A DNA stretch of 64,000 bases from the NCBI GenBank assembly GCA_963974675.1, contig CAXBDQ010000013.1, positions 15,607 to 79,606 on the forward strand. The letters run 5' to 3'. Source of the stretch: Porticoccus sp963974675. GTDB lineage: Bacteria; Pseudomonadota; Gammaproteobacteria; Pseudomonadales; Porticoccaceae. Position 1 is the stretch's first letter, and each line of letters starts with the position of its first letter. Below the pieces are notes generated by a model. The model made no database searches. It saw only the letters and a program-made list of their open reading frames with translations, and had not been told where the DNA came from. This document shows positions 32,636-40,750 of this stretch, one piece after another. The position numbers and the translations under genes are program-made.

Positions 32636-34730
32636 AGCTAACTCCTTTCAAATCTGGATCCTGACCAATGTCCCCATCAGGCAGGACTCGAGGCAAAACT
32701 ATACTAAACGTGGAACCAACACCAAGTTCACTTTCCACCAAAATATCGCCGCCTAGGGAACGAATATACTCTCTGCTCTCAAAAGCACCCACTCCCATAC
32801 CCGTCAATCCTTTCGTAGAATCAAACGGTTTAAACAAGCGTTCTCGTATAAAATCAGACGCCATGCCTACGCCGGAGTCTTCTACCACCACAACGACGCA
32901 ATGTTCATCAAGCTTGGTTCGTACAGATACACAGCCTTTTTTGCCTGTGGCATCCTGCGCATTTTGAATCATATGACCAAACACTGTTGCTAATTGCTCT
33001 GGATCAACATTCACTAGAATTTCAGCGTCAACTGTCTCCAACCCTACCTCAGGCTCACGCCTTTTTGCCTCATCAACAACCTGCGCCAACAACTCGCCCA
33101 AATTTACGCAGCTAACTGCGACACCTCTCTCGCCACTTCTCATCTGGGCCATTAGCCCGGTCATTCTAGCAACCGAGTTTTTAACCGTATCAATAACGTC
33201 ATCAACAAATGCTGGGTTATGTTTATGTTTTTCAGCATTGGTGACAATTAAAGATTGTTGCGCCAATATATTTTTTAGATCATGAACAATATATGCAGAA
33301 AGGCGATTAAACGCTTCAAATTGCCGCGATTGCATCAGCGCCTGATCTGCCTGGTATTGGGCCAAATGACTTGCAGCTTGCTGCCCCGCAGTTTTCAATA
33401 AATCACGATCTTCCCAATTTATTGTCACCTGTAATTCAGAACGCTTAACTAAAATAAACCCAATACATTTACTTTTGAACATCAATGGCACGATAAACCA
33501 AGCGTTAGGGATAGACAAAAGCCAACTCGGCATATCGAGCCCTTCATAAAGGCCTGGGTCTCTCTCATACTCATCGAAATCAATGACCCATTGAGTGCGC
33601 TCCACAAAAGATGCCAAAGAAGACAACGATGCAGCATTAACAAACGCCACCTCCGGCATATGCCACCTTGTCGTCAAAGCGTAATGACCTGTTTCTGTTT
33701 TCTCCCAAAGCATCCCGCCAGAACTACCCGTCAACGAGATGATCGACTGAATCACCCTCTCGGGGACACTGTCCACGCTACCCGCAAGGTTTTGAGTAAA
33801 CTTTAGCCACTCCTCACGATAGTCATGTTTGTAGGAAAAAAAATGTTTACTGAGAAAAACCCGTACCTTGGCCCTAATTTTGTCAGAAAACAATAGAGTT
33901 AACAGCAGAAGGCCTGCGCCAAAAAAGAATACTATCTGTAAAAAGCTACCCCAAGTCCCACCATAAAAGCGGATAAAATACCCGACGACAGCCATCAACA
34001 AAAGATAGGTGCCGGCTCCCATAATAGTGGCTGTATGGAACACCACATGGCGCGACACGTGAATATCTAGTTCATATTTAGGGTTTCGAGCAATAGCAAT
34101 CGCAATAAGGGGTGCCGCCATCCCGTTAACAATCCCTCTGGCCTCCCAGAGATTTAAACTAATACGCTTAAACAAAAGCGCATCTGAATACATAAAGAAG
34201 TCGTAGGCAAATATACAGCCTACCCCCAGACACATAAACTTGGCTGCCCAGCGCTGATTTGCACTGGAATTCCTAAAAATTTGCTCTATTAGGGTCAGTC
34301 CAGCAATTGAAAGAGCCACCCAGATAACCAGTACTGAATCTCTAACCACAACACCAGAAAAATCAAGAAATTCTGAAAATGCAGGGATTGTAAATAATGT
34401 TGAGACCACAAGTAAAAATAAAGAGCCCCCTACAGCCCAGCGGAACAAGTCCGAGTGCTTGCCTCCCCCATCAGCCTTTTTATCCATAGCTCCCAGCAAA
34501 AAAAGACACCATGACGTACTTCTTGCAAGCTCCGCAATTTGCATAACCTCAAAAGAAAGAGAAACACCCCATTCTCCTGCACTAATTAACCCAGCCCACA
34601 CCGCAGAGGCAAGACTTGCAACAACAATTAATGCCCCCTGAGAGCGACCACGCCATGAAAACACCAACAATATGGCCAACACAAAATATGCAATAAAGGC
34701 GAAAAGATAACTCACCCCACCTATATTCAC
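32619..34730 (-). CDS. prsK: XrtA/PEP-CTERM system histidine kinase
   Basis: The 703-residue protein has about eight N-terminal membrane helices (to about residue 290) and a GAF-like region (about 310-460). The kinase core has the phosphorylated His483 in VHDLKN and an ATP-binding domain with HMIQNAQDAT, EDSGVGM and STKGLTGMGVG. It matches the PrsK family (TIGR02916 from memory), the usual sensor for PrsR. Signals for this family are not known to me. The start is GTG 34730, and the gene overlaps prsR. PrsT, the TPR lipoprotein often found beside this pair, is not in the window. Confidence 0.95.
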   Translation of the reverse strand: MNIGGVSYLFAFIAYFVLAILLVFSWRGRSQGALIVVASLASAVWAGLISAGEWGVSLSFEVMQIAELARSTSWCLFLLGAMDKKADGGGKHSDLFRWAVGGSLFLLVVSTLFTIPAFSEFLDFSGVVVRDSVLVIWVALSIAGLTLIEQIFRNSSANQRWAAKFMCLGVGCIFAYDFFMYSDALLFKRISLNLWEARGIVNGMAAPLIAIAIARNPKYELDIHVSRHVVFHTATIMGAGTYLLLMAVVGYFIRFYGGTWGSFLQIVFFFGAGLLLLTLLFSDKIRAKVRVFLSKHFFSYKHDYREEWLKFTQNLAGSVDSVPERVIQSIISLTGSSGGMLWEKTETGHYALTTRWHMPEVAFVNAASLSSLASFVERTQWVIDFDEYERDPGLYEGLDMPSWLLSIPNAWFIVPLMFKSKCIGFILVKRSELQVTINWEDRDLLKTAGQQAASHLAQYQADQALMQSRQFEAFNRLSAYIVHDLKNILAQQSLIVTNAEKHKHNPAFVDDVIDTVKNSVARMTGLMAQMRSGERGVAVSCVNLGELLAQVVDEAKRREPEVGLETVDAEILVNVDPEQLATVFGHMIQNAQDATGKKGCVSVRTKLDEHCVVVVVEDSGVGMASDFIRERLFKPFDSTKGLTGMGVGAFESREYIRSLGGDILVESELGVGSTFSIVLPRVLPDGDIGQDPDLKGVSCGGVE

Positions 34731-35049
34731 GACACAGCACCCCAGCTAAAAGATTTTGAAGAAACATCCATTTACATTATTCTCACACTCTTTATTTTTA
34801 TTTCCCAAAATTGGGCTAGATGATATAGCATCTTCTACCAACACGACCTAGATCACTCAAGATATTAACACTATACTCAGCAGCTATTGCGAACGAGACT
34901 TAACGCACTTTCATTCTCGCACCACTTGTTCTTTTCATCGAGAACTGCTTGGCACTTAGAATGACATATGCGTCACATACAAGCTCACGCGAACCACCCT
35001 ATCATAGCGGGATAGCCCAAAAACTCTGATTAATTAAAGGTAATGACTG
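34731..35049. promoter_or_regulatory. Divergent intergenic region between prsK and the epimerase gene
   Basis: The 319-bp gap holds the start regions of prsK (minus) and the epimerase (plus). At 34950-34965 there is TGGCAC followed after 7 bases by GA, where a sigma-54 promoter would have GC, so it is only a partial match. AAAGG at 35036-35040 is the ribosome-binding site for the TTG start at 35050. No coding frame, RNA gene or repeat stands out. Confidence 0.45.
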
Positions 35050-36084
35050 TTGTCTACTTACGATCGCCTAAAAGAAACCCTCCCACAAAAACCTAAAACC
35101 TGGCTCATTACTGGAGTAGCCGGATTTATAGGTTCCAACTTGCTCGAAACATTACTGAGTCTAGGGCAAACCGTAAGAGGCCTCGATAACTTTTCTACAG
35201 GTCATCAGTCTAACCTCGATGACGTGCAAGAGAAGGTCGGTGAAAATTGGAACAACTTCACCTTTTATGAAACAGATATCAGAGACCTAGAGGATTGCTC
35301 AAAAATCTGCGAAGGCGTTGACATTGTTCTTCACCAAGCCGCCTTAGGCAGTGTACCCAGATCCATTGCAGACCCGGCTTTAACCAATGATTCCAATATC
35401 AATGGCTTCCTAAATATGCTGATCGCAGCAAGAGATGCAAAAGTAAAACGCTTTATCTATGCAGCCTCCTCTTCTACCTACGGTGACCACCCAGGTTTAC
35501 CAAAAAAAGAAGACATCATTGGCAAACCACTATCACCCTACGCTGTCACAAAGTACGTGAATGAACTCTACGCAGATGTATTTGCCAAGACCTATGGAAT
35601 GGAAACAATTGGGCTACGTTATTTTAATGTGTTTGGGCCAAGACAAGATCCAAATGGTGCCTATGCCGCAGTGATACCCAAATGGCTCAATAATCTTTTA
35701 CTAGGCAACCCATGCCATATTAACGGTGATGGCGAAACCTCCCGTGATTTTTGTTACATAGATAATACCGTGCAGGCTAACCTTCTCGCCGCAACCAGCG
35801 ATCACCCCGATGCCGCAAACCAAGTCTATAACGTTGCATTTGGTGATCGCACAACACTCAATGAACTCTATGAGTCCATGCGTACCATTCTTGCGGAGCG
35901 TGATAGCAATATTGCAGAGGCAAAGCCCGTTTATCAGGATTTTCGTACCGGTGATGTCCGACACTCTTTAGCTGACATATCTAAAGCTGCTACCCTGCTT
36001 GGCTATGCTCCAAGTCATAACGCCCAACAAGGCTTAAAAGAAACGGCCGAATGGTTTATAAAAAATGGCTTTAATGACGAATAA
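35050..36084 (+). CDS. UDP-sugar C4-epimerase (WbpP/TviC-like SDR)
   Basis: The 344-residue extended SDR protein has the Rossmann motif GVAGFIGSNL. The catalytic residues lie in SSSTYGD and YAVTK, and YFNVFGPRQDPNGAYAAVIP gives the substrate site. The N-terminal extension (YDRLKETLPQKPKTWLITG) and overall pattern match UDP-GlcNAc C4-epimerases such as WbpP and TviC. It would interconvert UDP-GlcNAc and UDP-GalNAc, or their uronic acids. The start is TTG 35050 with AAAGG 9 bases upstream; the ATG at 35043 is out of frame. It pairs with the dehydrogenase 34 bases downstream, as tviB and tviC do. Confidence 0.9.
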   Translation: MSTYDRLKETLPQKPKTWLITGVAGFIGSNLLETLLSLGQTVRGLDNFSTGHQSNLDDVQEKVGENWNNFTFYETDIRDLEDCSKICEGVDIVLHQAALGSVPRSIADPALTNDSNINGFLNMLIAARDAKVKRFIYAASSSTYGDHPGLPKKEDIIGKPLSPYAVTKYVNELYADVFAKTYGMETIGLRYFNVFGPRQDPNGAYAAVIPKWLNNLLLGNPCHINGDGETSRDFCYIDNTVQANLLAATSDHPDAANQVYNVAFGDRTTLNELYESMRTILAERDSNIAEAKPVYQDFRTGDVRHSLADISKAATLLGYAPSHNAQQGLKETAEWFIKNGFNDE

Positions 36085-36118
36085 CAAATACACCGATTAG
36101 ACGAACAAAGGGATTACC

Positions 36119-37426
36119 GTGAAAACGATTGCTGTTGTAGGTTTAGGATATGTTGGACTGCCACTTGCTGTCGCATTTGGCAAAAAGGGCCCAACCATTG
36201 GCTTTGATCTCGATGAAAAAAAACTGGCCCATTATCGCCAAGGTTTTGACCCAAGTGGGGAGGTTGAACCAGAGGGCTTAAAAGCTGCCACAGGTCTTCA
36301 ATTTACCAATGATCCAAACAAACTATCGAATGCTGATGTTATTATCGTTGCCGTTCCCACACCAATCGATAAAGCCCACAGGCCTGATTTAAGAGCCTTA
36401 GAGGGCGCGTGTAAAACCATTGCTTCAAATTTGTCACCAAACACCATTGTGGTATTTGAATCCACCGTATATCCGGGCTGCACAGAAGAAGTTTGCGTAC
36501 CTATTTTAGAATCCATTTCTGGCATGCCGTGGGCAGGTAACCCTGAAAAAATTGACACCACTCCGGGCTTTTATATCGGCTATTCTCCCGAGCGAATTAA
36601 CCCAGGCGACAAAGAGCGCAGACTGGAAACTATCGTCAAGGTCGTATCCGGAGACACCCCTAATATCTTGGAGCAGGTTGCTAATGTCTATGAAAACATT
36701 ATTACGGCCGGAGTTTATCGCGCAACCAGTATCAAGGTAGCCGAAGCAGCAAAGGTGATAGAAAACACTCAACGTGACCTAAACATTGCGCTCATGAATG
36801 AGCTGTCACTTATTTTCCATAAACTGGATATTGATACCCTCGATGTGCTTGAAACAGCAGGTACTAAATGGAATTTTCTTCCTTTCCGCCCCGGGCTAGT
36901 AGGCGGGCATTGTATTGGTGTTGACCCCTACTATTTGACCTACAAAGCAGAAGCTGAAGGCTATCACCCAGAGGTCATTCTAGCGGGTCGAAAAACTAAT
37001 GATGGCATGGGAAAATATATTGCCGAGCAAACCATCAAACAATTAGTCAAACGCGGACATGCCATAAACGGCGCCAATGTTGTGGTACTGGGTTTAACCT
37101 TTAAAGAAGATTGTCCCGACCTAAGAAATTCTAAAGTCGAAGATATTATTACGGAACTTCGTGAATATCAGTGCAATGTCATCGTACACGACCCAATGGC
37201 CGACCCAGAGGAAGCTGTTGAAGAGTATGGGGTTACACTAACGCCTTGGGCGGAACTAGAAAATGCATCAGCCGTTATTCTAGCTGTTGCTCACAATCAC
37301 TATAGACAGCTACACCCCTCTGACTTACAAAAAATCATGGCAAATGACTCCGTTCTGATCGATGTAAAATCTCTTCTTGATCGGGATGCCTTTGCTAACA
37401 GTAAAGCTGACATTTGGAGACTGTGA
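36119..37426 (+). CDS. Nucleotide-sugar 6-dehydrogenase (TviB/WbpO-like)
   Basis: The 435-residue protein starts with the NAD-binding motif VVGLGYVGLPLAVAFG. It has VAVPTPID and SPERINPGD, and the catalytic cysteine lies in GGHCIGVDPYYL. The C-terminal UDP-binding domain has GLTFKEDCPDLRNS. It oxidises C6 of a UDP-HexNAc (UDP-GlcNAc or UDP-GalNAc) to the uronic acid with two NAD+. The start is GTG 36119. With the C4-epimerase it gives a UDP-N-acetylhexosaminuronate, a possible substrate for the amidotransferase at 15582-17483. Confidence 0.93.
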   Translation: MKTIAVVGLGYVGLPLAVAFGKKGPTIGFDLDEKKLAHYRQGFDPSGEVEPEGLKAATGLQFTNDPNKLSNADVIIVAVPTPIDKAHRPDLRALEGACKTIASNLSPNTIVVFESTVYPGCTEEVCVPILESISGMPWAGNPEKIDTTPGFYIGYSPERINPGDKERRLETIVKVVSGDTPNILEQVANVYENIITAGVYRATSIKVAEAAKVIENTQRDLNIALMNELSLIFHKLDIDTLDVLETAGTKWNFLPFRPGLVGGHCIGVDPYYLTYKAEAEGYHPEVILAGRKTNDGMGKYIAEQTIKQLVKRGHAINGANVVVLGLTFKEDCPDLRNSKVEDIITELREYQCNVIVHDPMADPEEAVEEYGVTLTPWAELENASAVILAVAHNHYRQLHPSDLQKIMANDSVLIDVKSLLDRDAFANSKADIWRL

Positions 37427-37452
37427 CATAAAAAGGTGTTGGATTTAACCTG

Positions 37453-37486
37453 TCAGTTTTTTTTACAGATCAAGAATAAAAACTGA
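37453..37486. repeat. 9-bp inverted repeat upstream of the sigma-54 promoter
   Basis: TCAGTTTTT (37453-37461) and AAAAACTGA (37478-37486) are exact complements separated by 16 bases. The pair lies between the dehydrogenase stop and the sigma-54 promoter, 55-88 bases upstream of the -24 element. That placement could suit an activator site for PrsR or a weak terminator of the preceding pair. The sequence alone does not decide between these. Confidence 0.4.
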
Positions 37487-37540
37487 TTACGATGCAATAA
37501 AAAATATTTAACTTATTGTTTTTTATTGCTATAAACTATA

Positions 37541-37556
37541 TGGCACAAAACATGCT
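37541..37556 (+). promoter_or_regulatory. Sigma-54 (-24/-12) promoter upstream of the HprK-related cassette
   Basis: TGGCACAAAACATGCT fits the RpoN consensus TGGCACRNNNNTTGCW at every defined position except one (A for T before the -12 TGC). GG and GC are separated by exactly 10 bases. Transcription would begin near 37567, about 20 bases before the ATG at 37588. A sigma-54 activator of the XrtA system (PrsR) is encoded 5 kb away, so it is the natural regulator. Binding by PrsR is inferred. Confidence 0.82.
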
Positions 37557-37587
37557 TGTATGTAACCTATGCAGGTATTAACAAAGA

Positions 37588-38202
37588 ATGGTCCTCGCTA
37601 TGACAAAGAACACTGAAAACCAACCAGAAACGATCACAAAGGGTGATGACAACCCAGGGGCTAGCAACAGTCGTCGTAAATTCTTAACTAAGGCTGGAAT
37701 CGTGGCCCCGCTGGCCATGATCTCTGTTAGTAAGCCCGCTTGGGGAGACCTGACAGGCACGACATTCCGGTGCGGGCTTTCGGGAATGGTATCAGGCAAT
37801 GTATCTGTACGGCCAGATGACACGAACTGTGTCGGAGGGTATAGCCCTGGGTACTGGGGGAATCGTAATGGCTTCCCACGCTGGAGCGGGCAACATGACC
37901 TTATTTTCTCCACTACATTAGGCGGAGGAGCGACTAAATGCCCAGGAGAGAGCTATGACTATGCTGGCGTTTCGATGGCGGCCATTATCACAACAACGGG
38001 ACGAGGCAATTACAGAGGCAGCTTTGCCTTTCATGCAATAGCAGCTTGGCTAAACTCTCAACTAGTGCCCAACTATGTGTTTAATACCACTGAAGTAGAG
38101 GGCATCATTTTTGACGTCATGACTACGGGATTCCACACTACTAGCGGAGGGATAACGCTCAACTGCGGGCAGGTTAAAACACATTTTGATTCAACCTATT
38201 AA
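37588..38202 (+). CDS. Tat-exported small protein with GYSPGYW motif; candidate substrate of the adjacent kinase cassette
   Basis: The 204-residue protein carries a twin-arginine signal (SRRKFLTKAGIVAPLAMIS, Arg29-Arg30), with a likely cleavage site near residue 53. The mature part has four cysteines (62, 81, 118, 193), suggesting two disulfides. It has a CVGGYSPGYWGNR segment at 81-93 and HAIAAWLNSQ at 149-158. These recall the GYWKNH...AVAALLNA pattern of a poorly described family of secreted proteins. The chain ends in Asp-Ser-Thr-Tyr. It is first in a unit with a PqqD-like protein, an HprK-related kinase and a nucleotidyltransferase. ATG 37588 and ATG 37600 are both possible starts. I do not know its function; a modified surface protein is an inference. 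Confidence 0.75.
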   Translation: MVLAMTKNTENQPETITKGDDNPGASNSRRKFLTKAGIVAPLAMISVSKPAWGDLTGTTFRCGLSGMVSGNVSVRPDDTNCVGGYSPGYWGNRNGFPRWSGQHDLIFSTTLGGGATKCPGESYDYAGVSMAAIITTTGRGNYRGSFAFHAIAAWLNSQLVPNYVFNTTEVEGIIFDVMTTGFHTTSGGITLNCGQVKTHFDSTY

Positions 38203-38238
38203 CATCTAAATTTTATACTTTTTTACTGACACTTAAGT

Positions 38239-38538
38239 GTGACTATGCCAAAAGACGTAAGGTTTTTAGCCAACGCTTATCAGTTAACAAGAACCTTTAG
38301 CTTTGTCTGCTCGAACCTAGATACCGAATACCTTCTATTCGATAGAAAAAGTGGCGACACCATATTACTAGACCCCGTTTCATTGAGCATACTTAACAGC
38401 CTAAGCACCCCCCATTTTACCTACACGCCAGAAGCTGGCCCCGCACAACTTGATTTAAATAGCTTTTACCTCGAGGATATCCAGCCACACTTGGATCACC
38501 TAATGGACATGGGGCTTATTGCACCTGCAGCTGAATGA
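38239..38538 (+). CDS. PqqD-family peptide chaperone of the HprK-related kinase A (HPr-rel-A) system
   Basis: The 99-residue protein has a PqqD/RiPP-recognition-element-like pattern: LLFDRKSGDTILLDPVSLSILNSL in the middle and DIQPHLDHLMDMGLI at the C-terminus form the winged-helix core. PqqD-like proteins bind a leader peptide and present it to a modifying enzyme. The family associated with HprK-related kinase A has just this size and position. Its stop overlaps the kinase start by 4 bases. The start may be GTG 38239 or ATG 38245. The peptide it binds is unknown; the Tat protein encoded 36 bases upstream is the obvious candidate. Confidence 0.82.
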   Translation: MTMPKDVRFLANAYQLTRTFSFVCSNLDTEYLLFDRKSGDTILLDPVSLSILNSLSTPHFTYTPEAGPAQLDLNSFYLEDIQPHLDHLMDMGLIAPAAE

Positions 38539-39458
38539 CTCTTTCTGAACTAACACCGGATCAAGTTCGATCACAATTAGCGAGTGACCAAGGCCTAAAT
38601 ATTAAAACAGGACCTTTCTCTCTCAACATTCACTCAACAGTTACATCTGTTGCCGATAATATTTTGGGGATGTATCAAGACTATGGCTTAGTCGATGATA
38701 GTTGTTTTATCGACTTTCATGTCGCCATAAAAAAACCTAAAAATTTAAGATGTTTTATAAAACCTCAAGTACAATTTTATTTTGATGGAATACCCCCCTT
38801 TAAACCGCTGCCTTTCGACCAGGCTTTCCCCATGCTGGAATGGGGGCTAAATCTCTGCGTATCCTCAACAGCCAATCAATTTTTAATAATTCATGCCGCC
38901 GTCATAGAAAAAGATGGTGCCGCCATTATTCTTCCCGGCCCATCTGGAAGCGGTAAAAGCACACTCTGCGCCACGCTCATCAACTCGGGCTGGCGCCTTC
39001 TCTCTGATGAATTGACATTAATTTCTTGTGAAAATGGCATGGTCTACCCACTGGGGAGACCAGTAAGTCTAAAAAACCAATCTATCAATATTATTAAAAA
39101 CCGATTTCCCGAAACGAGCTTTACCCCTGTCACTAAAGACACAGCAAAAGGTACTGTAGCTCATATGCAAGCGCCTACTGATAGCGTGCTGAATTCTGAT
39201 AATCCCGCACCCGCTAAATTTGTCATTTTCCCTAAATATATTCCATCAAGTGAAGCTAAATTAACTGAGGTATCAAAAGGACAACAATTTATGAAGTTGA
39301 TTGAAAATTCTTTCAACTATAGTTTGCTGGGGGAAAAGGGTTTTATGGTCATGTCTCAGATGATGCGCCAATGCCGTTGTTTTGATTTTAGCTATAGCAG
39401 CTTGGATGATGCCATTAAAGTTTTTAACAATTTGTCAGACAACCGTCCCCATGAATAA
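38535..39458 (+). CDS. HprK-related kinase A
   Basis: The 307-residue protein has a P-loop GPSGSGKST at residues 135-143 with Lys141, preceded by IIHAAVIEKDGAAIILP. LLSDELTLI and VYPLGRPVSLK follow, as in HPr serine kinase/phosphorylase C-terminal domains. The N-terminal DRTGG-like HprK domain is absent, and no HPr gene lies nearby, so HPr is not the likely target. Relatives in lasso-peptide clusters phosphorylate a serine at the precursor C-terminus. Here the presumed target is the Tat-exported protein or a glycan. It overlaps the PqqD-like gene by 4 bases and the nucleotidyltransferase gene by 8. Confidence 0.86.
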   Translation: MTLSELTPDQVRSQLASDQGLNIKTGPFSLNIHSTVTSVADNILGMYQDYGLVDDSCFIDFHVAIKKPKNLRCFIKPQVQFYFDGIPPFKPLPFDQAFPMLEWGLNLCVSSTANQFLIIHAAVIEKDGAAIILPGPSGSGKSTLCATLINSGWRLLSDELTLISCENGMVYPLGRPVSLKNQSINIIKNRFPETSFTPVTKDTAKGTVAHMQAPTDSVLNSDNPAPAKFVIFPKYIPSSEAKLTEVSKGQQFMKLIENSFNYSLLGEKGFMVMSQMMRQCRCFDFSYSSLDDAIKVFNNLSDNRPHE

Positions 39459-40587
39459 TCAGATTCTTTTAATCCAAATACTTAGAAATCACAATCTGAT
39501 TGACCAACTTACAATAAAAGAGTGGGAGTTAATTATTCGCCAAGCGAGAAGCTCCGGCTTACTCGCACACCTTTACCTTCTCACCAAAGAGAGAGGCGAC
39601 ATAACAACCATTCCCCCTCAAGCTTTAGCCCATATGGCTTCAGCATTTATTGTATCTTCCCGACAGAAGAATGCTGTACTCAATGAAATTGATCATCTGC
39701 TCACCACATTTAACACAAGTAAAATTAATCTAATTTTACTTAAAGGGGCTGCTTATATTGCTAGCAACCTCAAAGCGGGGGAAGGACGACTCCTTTCAGA
39801 TATCGATATTCTAGTCCCCCAAAATATATTGCCTGTAGCAGAAAAAGCTCTCACCCTGAACGGTTGGTTCTGCCATCATCACGATGAATACGATGAACGG
39901 TATTACCGTCAGTGGATGCATGAAATCCCCCCCCTTACCCACGTAATGAGACAATCATCACTAGATGTTCATCACACAATATTGCCACCAACAGCAAAAT
40001 ATCAACCGGACCCAAAAAAGCTTTTAGATTGCGCCATAAAAATCGAAGGGGAAAATTCCTACACCCTTTCTGCAGAAGACATGGTTATTCATAGCGCGAC
40101 ACACCTCTTCCATGAGGGTGAGTTTAATCATGGATTAAGGGATCTTGTAGATATAGCGACACTGCTTAATGAACTCAGTGAGAGAAATGCAAGATTTTGG
40201 GTACGACTATCACCGAGAGCCAGCGAATTAGATTTAAGTAGACCTCTTTATTATGCACTTAGGTATGCAGAAAAAATTCTTGGTATCACCGTGCCTCGAG
40301 AAGTGAAGCGTCATCTAAATCACGCCAAACCATTTGCTTCCATCAGCCTCCTTATGGACTTTTTATTTTCTCGAGCACTGATCCCCAACCATACAAGCTG
40401 CGATAGATACCTTTCGGGCTTTGCACGATGGGTGTTATATATAAGATCGCACCATCTAAAAATGCCGTTTTACTTGCTCATCCCCCACCTTATAAGAAAA
40501 GCATGGAAAGGACGATTTAACGAAACTAACGACACCTCAAAAATGGAAGCTCATAATGCCGACGATATAAGAAAAGAAGCTACTTGA
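39451..40587 (+). CDS. Nucleotidyltransferase family protein (NTP_transf_5-like)
   Basis: The protein has 378 residues from ATG 39451, which overlaps the kinase stop by 8 bases; the frame extends further upstream inside the kinase gene, but that part is a shadow. The core LLKGAAYIASNL...GEGRLLSDIDILVP holds the metal-binding Asp117 and Asp119 of a polymerase-beta-like nucleotidyltransferase. A helical C-terminal half with ALRYAEKILG follows. Similar genes accompany HprK-like kinases in lasso-peptide and exosortase contexts. It may add a nucleotide or sugar-nucleotide unit to a phosphorylated product. No terminator is evident after it. Confidence 0.84.
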   Translation: MNNQILLIQILRNHNLIDQLTIKEWELIIRQARSSGLLAHLYLLTKERGDITTIPPQALAHMASAFIVSSRQKNAVLNEIDHLLTTFNTSKINLILLKGAAYIASNLKAGEGRLLSDIDILVPQNILPVAEKALTLNGWFCHHHDEYDERYYRQWMHEIPPLTHVMRQSSLDVHHTILPPTAKYQPDPKKLLDCAIKIEGENSYTLSAEDMVIHSATHLFHEGEFNHGLRDLVDIATLLNELSERNARFWVRLSPRASELDLSRPLYYALRYAEKILGITVPREVKRHLNHAKPFASISLLMDFLFSRALIPNHTSCDRYLSGFARWVLYIRSHHLKMPFYLLIPHLIRKAWKGRFNETNDTSKMEAHNADDIRKEAT

Positions 40588-40672
40588 TCACATTCAAACC
40601 TCCAAAAACGGACGCTCTAGCTTTAAATATAGCTCCGAATCGGACAAACGGCTTTATACTCTGACAAAGACA

Positions 40673-40688
40673 CGGTATATGAATTGCT
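40673..40688 (+). promoter_or_regulatory. Possible sigma-54 promoter upstream of the XrtA-associated ATPase
   Basis: CGGTATATGAATTGCT has GG and GC separated by 10 bases and a perfect -12 TTGCT, but the -24 half departs from TGGCAC at three positions. It lies 63 bases before the ATPase start in a 163-bp gap. The match is partial and could be chance in AT-rich DNA, though PrsR control of this gene would make sense. Confidence 0.4.
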
Positions 40689-40750
40689 CGGTTTTCAAGC
40701 TCTATCTATACTGATACTCGTTTCCAACACTGCTAATAGAATAGACACCT

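Noticed and set aside
37588..40587. Lasso-peptide biosynthetic cluster
   Set aside because: The PqqD-like, HprK-like and nucleotidyltransferase genes are shared, but there is no lasso cyclase beside them, no transglutaminase-like protease and no ABC exporter. The asparagine-synthetase-like gene at 15582-17483 is of the XrtA EPS type and is far away.
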